A DNA stretch of 26,194 nt, taken from NCBI GenBank assembly GCA_043758125.1, contig JAYVOC010000141.1, forward strand, positions 1 to 26,194, written 5' to 3'. The position numbers and the translations under genes are program-made. Source of the stretch: JANXSD01 sp043758125 (GTDB lineage: Bacteria > Bacteroidota > Bacteroidia > AKYH767-A > OLB10). Positions 22,192 to 26,194 of the stretch are shown in pieces. The first letter of the stretch is position 1; every line of letters begins with the position of its first letter. Below the pieces are notes generated by a model, which was not told where the DNA came from, did not search any database, and saw only the letters and a program-made list of their open reading frames with translations.

Positions 22192-22674
22192 ATGCTACGT
22201 AAATTATTGTTGTTGTTATTTCTTATCTCAAACTATTGTTTGAATGCGCAATCATTTACGATTGAAGTGCAAGATAATAATGGACTCATGCATCAAAATA
22301 ATATCTATCATTTTACACAAGATAGTTTAGTGATTACTGCACGATCTGATTACGGAAGAAGTAATGTTGAGTATTTAAAAAGAATTTTAACAGCTGAAGA
22401 AAAAAAATCATTAGCGCAATTTTTAAAATCTTTTCCTGCTGATAGTTTAAAGGGAACTTACTTTAATGAGTATTCAAATTTAGGATATATCGATGCAGAA
22501 CATTTTCCTCGTGAATTAGAAATAAATATCGTGAAAGGAAAGAAAGTATACCATTCGAAAGCAACAAATGCGTATGTGAGTTATTATGCTCTATTAATTC
22601 AAGAGTTGAATCCTTTTTTATCAGATGAAGTGAAAATAAAGTTTGACAAGAATCAGTTTAATGCATTTTATTAA
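22192..22674 (+). CDS. Secreted protein of unknown function
   Basis: I do not recognise this 160-residue protein. It has a classical signal peptide (MLRKLLLLLFLISNYCLN, cut near NA-Q), and the Cys in it is not in a lipobox, so it is probably soluble in the periplasm or outside. The mature part is mixed: 'FTIEVQDNNGLMHQNNIYHFTQDSLVITARSD', 'LTAEEKKSLAQFLKSFPADSLKGTY', 'EHFPRELEINIVKGKKVYHSKATNAYVSYYALLIQELNPFL'. The phrases suggest a short alpha/beta fold of a type seen in small Bacteroidota hypotheticals. It starts 7 bases after ftsY and ends 2 bases before rimO, so it is cotranscribed with both. No catalytic residue can be assigned. Confidence 0.8.
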   Translation: MLRKLLLLLFLISNYCLNAQSFTIEVQDNNGLMHQNNIYHFTQDSLVITARSDYGRSNVEYLKRILTAEEKKSLAQFLKSFPADSLKGTYFNEYSNLGYIDAEHFPRELEINIVKGKKVYHSKATNAYVSYYALLIQELNPFLSDEVKIKFDKNQFNAFY

Positions 22675-22676
22675 CA

Positions 22677-23987
22677 TTGAAAACAAAAACACTAAGACAG
22701 AATAAGGTGAACGTTGTAACGTTAGGTTGTTCGAAAAATATTGTCGACTCTGAAGTATTGATGGGACAGTTGCGCGCGAATAATTTTGATGTTACTCATG
22801 AAAATTCTCGAAGTAATGCTTCGATAGTGATCATCAATACTTGTGGATTTATTGATAACGCTAAGCAAGAAAGTGTTGATACGATTTTGCATTTCGCTAA
22901 GAAAAAAGAAGCTGGTAAAATTGATCGTTTGATTGTTACAGGATGTCTTTCGGAACGCTATAAGCCAGAGTTAGAAAAGGAAATTCCAAATGTGGATCAT
23001 TACTTTGGAACACGTGATTTGCCTTTGCTATTAAAAACATTGGGAGCAGATTATAAGCATGAACTTGTTGGGGAACGTTTGCTTACAACTCCACGTCATT
23101 ATGCATACATGAAAATTTCGGAAGGTTGTGATCGTCCTTGTTCGTTTTGTGCAATTCCATTGATGCGTGGAAAGCATATTTCAAAACCGATGGAAGAGTT
23201 AGTTCAAGAAGCAAAAACGTTGGCTAAAAACGGTACGAAAGAACTTTTATTGATAGCTCAAGATTCAACGTATTATGGTTTGGATATTTATAAAGAACGA
23301 AAACTTGCTGAATTACTAGCACGACTTAGTGATGTAGAAGGAATCGAATGGATACGTTTACATTATGCTTTCCCTTCTGGATTTCCATTGGAGGCACTTG
23401 ATGTGATGCGTGAGCGTTCTAACATTTGCAATTATTTAGATATGCCTTTGCAACATGTGAGTGATGAAATGTTGAAGTCGATGCGTAGAGGAACTACACG
23501 TGAGAAAACGTATGCATTGGTGAACACAATTCGTGAACGTGTACCAGGTATTGCATTGCGAACTTCGTTGATTGCAGGTTATCCTGGTGAGACTGAAAAA
23601 GATCATGAGGATATGTTGCGTTTTGTGGAGGATGTAAAATTTGATCGCCTTGGCATATTTACTTATTCACATGAAGAGAATACACATGCTTACAAATTGG
23701 AAGATGATATTGATGCTGATGTGAAGCAAGAACGTGCGCAAGCGGTAATGGCAATTCAAGAAAGTATTTCTGCTTCTTTGAATGAGCAAAAAGTTGGACA
23801 AACATTTAAAGTTTTATTTGATCGTAAGGATAATGAACATTTCATTGGCAGAACAGAATTCGATTCTCCAGAAGTTGATAATGAAGTGTTGATTCCTGCT
23901 GCAGATACTTACGTTCGCGTTGGTGATTTTGCAGATGTGAAAATAAAACATGCAACAGAATTCGATCTCTACGGAGAATTAGTTTAA
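22677..23987 (+). CDS. rimO: Ribosomal protein S12 methylthiotransferase RimO
   Basis: A 436-residue radical-SAM enzyme that adds a methylthio group to a conserved Asp of ribosomal protein S12. The N-terminal MTTase domain binds one iron-sulfur cluster through C18 ('LGCSKN'), C56 ('NTCGF') and C90 ('TGCLSERY'). The radical-SAM cluster is bound by C151, C155 and C158 ('EGCDRPCSFC'). 'LLIAQDSTYYG', 'MPLQHVSDEML' and 'RTSLIAGYPGET' are RimO marks that separate it from MiaB. A C-terminal TRAM domain ends the protein. The start is a TTG at 22677, chosen because the resulting 'MKTKTLRQNKVNVVTLGCSKN' aligns with RimO N termini known from Bacteroidota; a GTG at 22707 would drop ten residues. It is 2 bases after the preceding gene. 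Confidence 0.95.
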   Translation: MKTKTLRQNKVNVVTLGCSKNIVDSEVLMGQLRANNFDVTHENSRSNASIVIINTCGFIDNAKQESVDTILHFAKKKEAGKIDRLIVTGCLSERYKPELEKEIPNVDHYFGTRDLPLLLKTLGADYKHELVGERLLTTPRHYAYMKISEGCDRPCSFCAIPLMRGKHISKPMEELVQEAKTLAKNGTKELLLIAQDSTYYGLDIYKERKLAELLARLSDVEGIEWIRLHYAFPSGFPLEALDVMRERSNICNYLDMPLQHVSDEMLKSMRRGTTREKTYALVNTIRERVPGIALRTSLIAGYPGETEKDHEDMLRFVEDVKFDRLGIFTYSHEENTHAYKLEDDIDADVKQERAQAVMAIQESISASLNEQKVGQTFKVLFDRKDNEHFIGRTEFDSPEVDNEVLIPAADTYVRVGDFADVKIKHATEFDLYGELV

Positions 23988-24011
23988 TATTTTTTTACTC
24001 CTTAACGTTTG

Positions 24012-25610
24012 ATGGAACATCTTACTGTTGATCTTAGTAAAACGGGTATCCGCAATCCATTGTTGCGAGATTATTTAGAAGGACATCCACGACTTCAACA
24101 ATTTTATCGTTGGAAACCAGAGTTTAATTCGTTTGAAGAAGTCATTCAAGAGCGAATGAAATTTAAGGTTGATAGAATTGTTTTAATGACTGAATTAGAA
24201 AATCAGCATTTAGCTTTTTACGATAAATATCCTAACTTAAAATCGCAGATAAAGGCCATTGAAAGTGAAAAAACTTTTACAGTAACTACAGGACATCAAT
24301 TGTGTTTGGCAACTGGTCCGCTTTATTTTATTTATAAGATTGTAAGCACTGTTAATCTTGCAAAAGAATTAAAACTACGTTTTCCTGAATACCATTTCAT
24401 TCCAGTTTATTGGATGGCAACAGAAGATCACGATTTTGAAGAGATCAATCATCTTTATTTATTCAATAAAAAAATTATCTGGGAGCAACATGTTAAAGGC
24501 GTTACTGGAAAAATTCCTACAAATACTTTAGCTCCTGTTTTAGCTGAATTAAAAGAATTACTTGGTGATACGATAGCTGCTGCTGACATCATTCAACTTA
24601 TGGAAGATGCATATTTGAATCATAATAATTTATCAGATGCAACGCGTTTTTTAGTCTTGCATCTTTTTGGTGATGAAGGTTTGCTTGTTATCGATGCTGA
24701 TCGTAAAGAATTAAAAATGCTTTTTCAACATGTAATGAAAGAGGAGTTAGAAAATCAATCTTCCATGAAACTCGTTACGCAAACGAATAAGCAACTTGAA
24801 TCTTATTATCAATTGCAAATTTCTCCACGACCAATAAATTTATTTTATCTTGATGATGGTTTTAGAGAGCGAATTATAAAAGCTCCGGATACACATTTTG
24901 AAATCATAAATACTGATCTTGCTTTTTCTTCTACATTCATGATGGACTTATTACATCATCAGCCTGAGCGATTCAGTCCGAATGTGGCATTACGTCCTGT
25001 TTACCAAGAAGCAATACTTCCCAACTTAGCATACGTAGGTGGTCCAGGAGAAATATCTTATTGGTTACAACTTAAAAGTGTTTTCGATCACTTTGGAATA
25101 TTTTATCCAATGTTGGTTCCTCGTAATCATGCACTGATTATTAATCATAAACAATTGCAAAAATTTACTTCATTAGGATTTACAAAAGAGGATTTATTTC
25201 GTCCTGTCGATGAGTTGATTTCACAATATGTAAAATCATTAGATGGAATTCCTTCTTCTTTAGAAAAAGAGAAAGAGAAAATTTCTGTTATATTGAATGA
25301 AATAGCAATTCAATTTTCTACAGTTGATTCAACATTACAAGCTACTGTTCAATCTGAGTTACAACGTTCATTAAATGGGTTGGAAGGTCTTGAAAAGAAG
25401 TTACAAGCTGCATTAAAACGTAAAAATGAAACGGCGGTAAATCAAATTAAGTCAACGATTGAAAAGGTGAAACCTGCTAATCAATTTCAAGAACGTTACT
25501 CGAATTTTATTCCGTTTTACATGAAATACAATCAGGATTTCATAAAAGAATTACTTAATGTAATGAAGCCATTAAGTGAGGATTTGGATTTGCTTGTGGA
25601 GGAAGGATAG
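24012..25610 (+). CDS. bshC: Bacillithiol biosynthesis cysteine-adding enzyme BshC
   Basis: A 532-residue protein from the ATG at 24012 (a TTG one codon earlier is possible). BshC joins cysteine to glucosaminyl-malate to complete bacillithiol, a low-molecular-weight thiol used instead of glutathione. Family marks: 'TVTTGHQLCLATGPLYFIYKI' (about 90-110), 'FIPVYWMATEDHDFEEINH' (about 129-147), 'RPINLFYLDDGFRERI', 'FSPNVALRPVYQEAILPNLAYVGGPGEISYW' and 'LVPRNHALI'. The last 120 residues contain a charged coiled-coil segment ('LEKEKEKISVILNEI', 'LEGLEKKLQAALKRKNE'), as in BshC crystal structures that show a coiled-coil dimer. BshA and BshB are not in this window. It follows rimO by 24 bases and probably closes the ftsY operon. 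Confidence 0.95.
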   Translation: MEHLTVDLSKTGIRNPLLRDYLEGHPRLQQFYRWKPEFNSFEEVIQERMKFKVDRIVLMTELENQHLAFYDKYPNLKSQIKAIESEKTFTVTTGHQLCLATGPLYFIYKIVSTVNLAKELKLRFPEYHFIPVYWMATEDHDFEEINHLYLFNKKIIWEQHVKGVTGKIPTNTLAPVLAELKELLGDTIAAADIIQLMEDAYLNHNNLSDATRFLVLHLFGDEGLLVIDADRKELKMLFQHVMKEELENQSSMKLVTQTNKQLESYYQLQISPRPINLFYLDDGFRERIIKAPDTHFEIINTDLAFSSTFMMDLLHHQPERFSPNVALRPVYQEAILPNLAYVGGPGEISYWLQLKSVFDHFGIFYPMLVPRNHALIINHKQLQKFTSLGFTKEDLFRPVDELISQYVKSLDGIPSSLEKEKEKISVILNEIAIQFSTVDSTLQATVQSELQRSLNGLEGLEKKLQAALKRKNETAVNQIKSTIEKVKPANQFQERYSNFIPFYMKYNQDFIKELLNVMKPLSEDLDLLVEEG

Positions 25611-25643
25611 TTTTATTAATAAAATTTGTAACATTATAATTTT

Positions 25644-25673
25644 TTTGTTTTCTTTATACTAGTTATTTATTTG
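25644..25673 (+). promoter_or_regulatory. Possible promoter of the HerA-like gene
   Basis: TTTG at 25644-25647, 18 bases, then TTTATTTG at 25666-25673, a 7/8 match to TAnnTTTG, with the ATG 25 bases downstream. A perfect 14-base AT palindrome lies at 25611-25624, just after bshC. Confidence 0.35.
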
Positions 25674-25698
25674 GGTTTTATAATAATATATTTCAATC

Positions 25699-26194
25699 AT
25701 GTCAGACGTTCAAAAGTTCAAGGATATTGTTAATCAGGGTTACACTTCAAAAGGTGAATCAGTTGTTTTAGGTGCTGCAATGATCGATGGTCAAATTTTG
25801 CCTGATGCATTGGTGAAAGCGCCTCTTAAAACATTTAATCGTCATGGATTGATTGCTGGAGCTACTGGCACTGGTAAAACGAAAACCTTACAAGGATTAG
25901 CTGAAGCATTATCGGCAAAAGGAGTGTCTACACTTTTAATGGATATTAAAGGTGATTTGAGTGGTTTAGCAAAACCCGGAGTAGCGAATGATAAAGTTAC
26001 TGATCGTCATGCAAAGTTGGGCATTGGATGGAAGCCTGATCAATTTCCTGTAGAATTGTTGAGTTTGTCGAGGGAGAAAGGAGCAAGGTTAAGAGCAACA
26101 GTTTCCGAGTTCGGACCAGTTTTGTTTTCAAAAATTTTGGAATTAAATGATACGCAAGCAAGTGTTGTATCGTTGATCTTTAAATATTGTGATG
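25699..26194 (+). CDS. HerA-like ATPase, DUF853 family (5' part only)
   Basis: The frame is open from the ATG at 25699 to the window end; 165 residues are visible and the gene runs on. The start reads 'MSDVQKFKDIVNQGYTSKGES', then 'LGAAMIDGQILPDAL', and the Walker A motif 'GATGTGKT' at residues 54-61 within 'RHGLIAGATGTGKTKTLQGLAEAL'. 'LLMDIKGDLSGLAKPG' follows and is typical of the DUF853/YjgR group of HerA-like ATPases; 'FPVELLSLSREKGARLRATVSEFGPVLFSKILELNDTQ' also fits. The Walker B motif should be downstream. HerA-type ATPases act as hexameric DNA or protein translocases; the function of the DUF853 group is not known. Confidence 0.88.
   Translation, partial: MSDVQKFKDIVNQGYTSKGESVVLGAAMIDGQILPDALVKAPLKTFNRHGLIAGATGTGKTKTLQGLAEALSAKGVSTLLMDIKGDLSGLAKPGVANDKVTDRHAKLGIGWKPDQFPVELLSLSREKGARLRATVSEFGPVLFSKILELNDTQASVVSLIFKYCD

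Noticed and set aside
25611..25624. 14-base AT palindrome TTTTATTAATAAAA after bshC
   Set aside because: No loop and only A:T pairs; likely chance in AT-rich sequence, not a terminator.
1..26194. Mobile elements, CRISPR arrays, toxin-antitoxin or defence systems
   Set aside because: No transposase, integrase, spaced repeats or defence genes can be recognised; the gene order looks like ordinary chromosome.

Overview
The window is a chromosomal segment of a member of the Bacteroidota. The evidence is a GldG gliding/ABC component, a surface protein with a type IX secretion (T9SS) sorting domain, signal peptides ending in '-AQ', the Bacteroidota-only DUF4295 gene next to rpmG, a bacillithiol gene (bshC), AT-rich DNA, almost no Shine-Dalgarno sequences, and several promoters of the Bacteroidota type (TTG, about 17-21 bases, TAnnTTTG). 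I cannot fix the family or genus. The content is mostly conserved housekeeping genes. I see no mobile element, CRISPR array, phage, tRNA or rRNA gene.

Layout. (1) 1-3041: 3' end of gldG, a DUF4340 membrane-anchored protein and dnaN, closed by a strong terminator at 3197-3241. (2) 3349-7350: one large secreted multidomain protein with a TIM-barrel glycosidase-like core flanked by PKD, InlB-like, Ig-like and FN3 modules. It looks like an accessory gene and has no visible sorting signal. (3) 7571-10696: a tight operon of a bifunctional RelA/SpoT enzyme, a Fur-family repressor and a STAS protein. (4) 10858-13655: purA overlapping a large OstA/LptA-like protein, preceded by a double-dyad sequence and followed by a heptamer tandem repeat. 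(5) 13785-16669: an OsmC-like protein with its own terminator, then a T9SS-sorted surface protein. (6) 16729-18824: a DUF4197 gene (minus strand) and cinA (plus strand), transcribed divergently from nearly abutting promoters. (7) 19001-21137: rpmB, a secreted M24 aminopeptidase P-like enzyme, then rpmG with the small DUF4295 ribosome-associated protein. (8) 21222-25610: an ftsY, unknown secreted protein, rimO, bshC operon. (9) 25699 to the end: the start of a HerA-like (DUF853) ATPase.

How the genes relate. Several concern translation and growth control: ribosomal proteins L28 and L33, RimO (modifies ribosomal protein S12), FtsY (targets ribosomes to the membrane), the (p)ppGpp enzyme, and PurA, whose pathway feeds the nucleotide pool that (p)ppGpp controls. 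Others concern the envelope: GldG, the OstA-like protein and the two surface proteins.

The most unusual structural observation is a 20-bp hairpin at 19263-19317 that buries the start codon of the aminopeptidase gene and is followed by a T-rich run. Next is a pair of identical-core dyads, 18 bp apart, upstream of purA. I did not find a convincing new multi-gene system.
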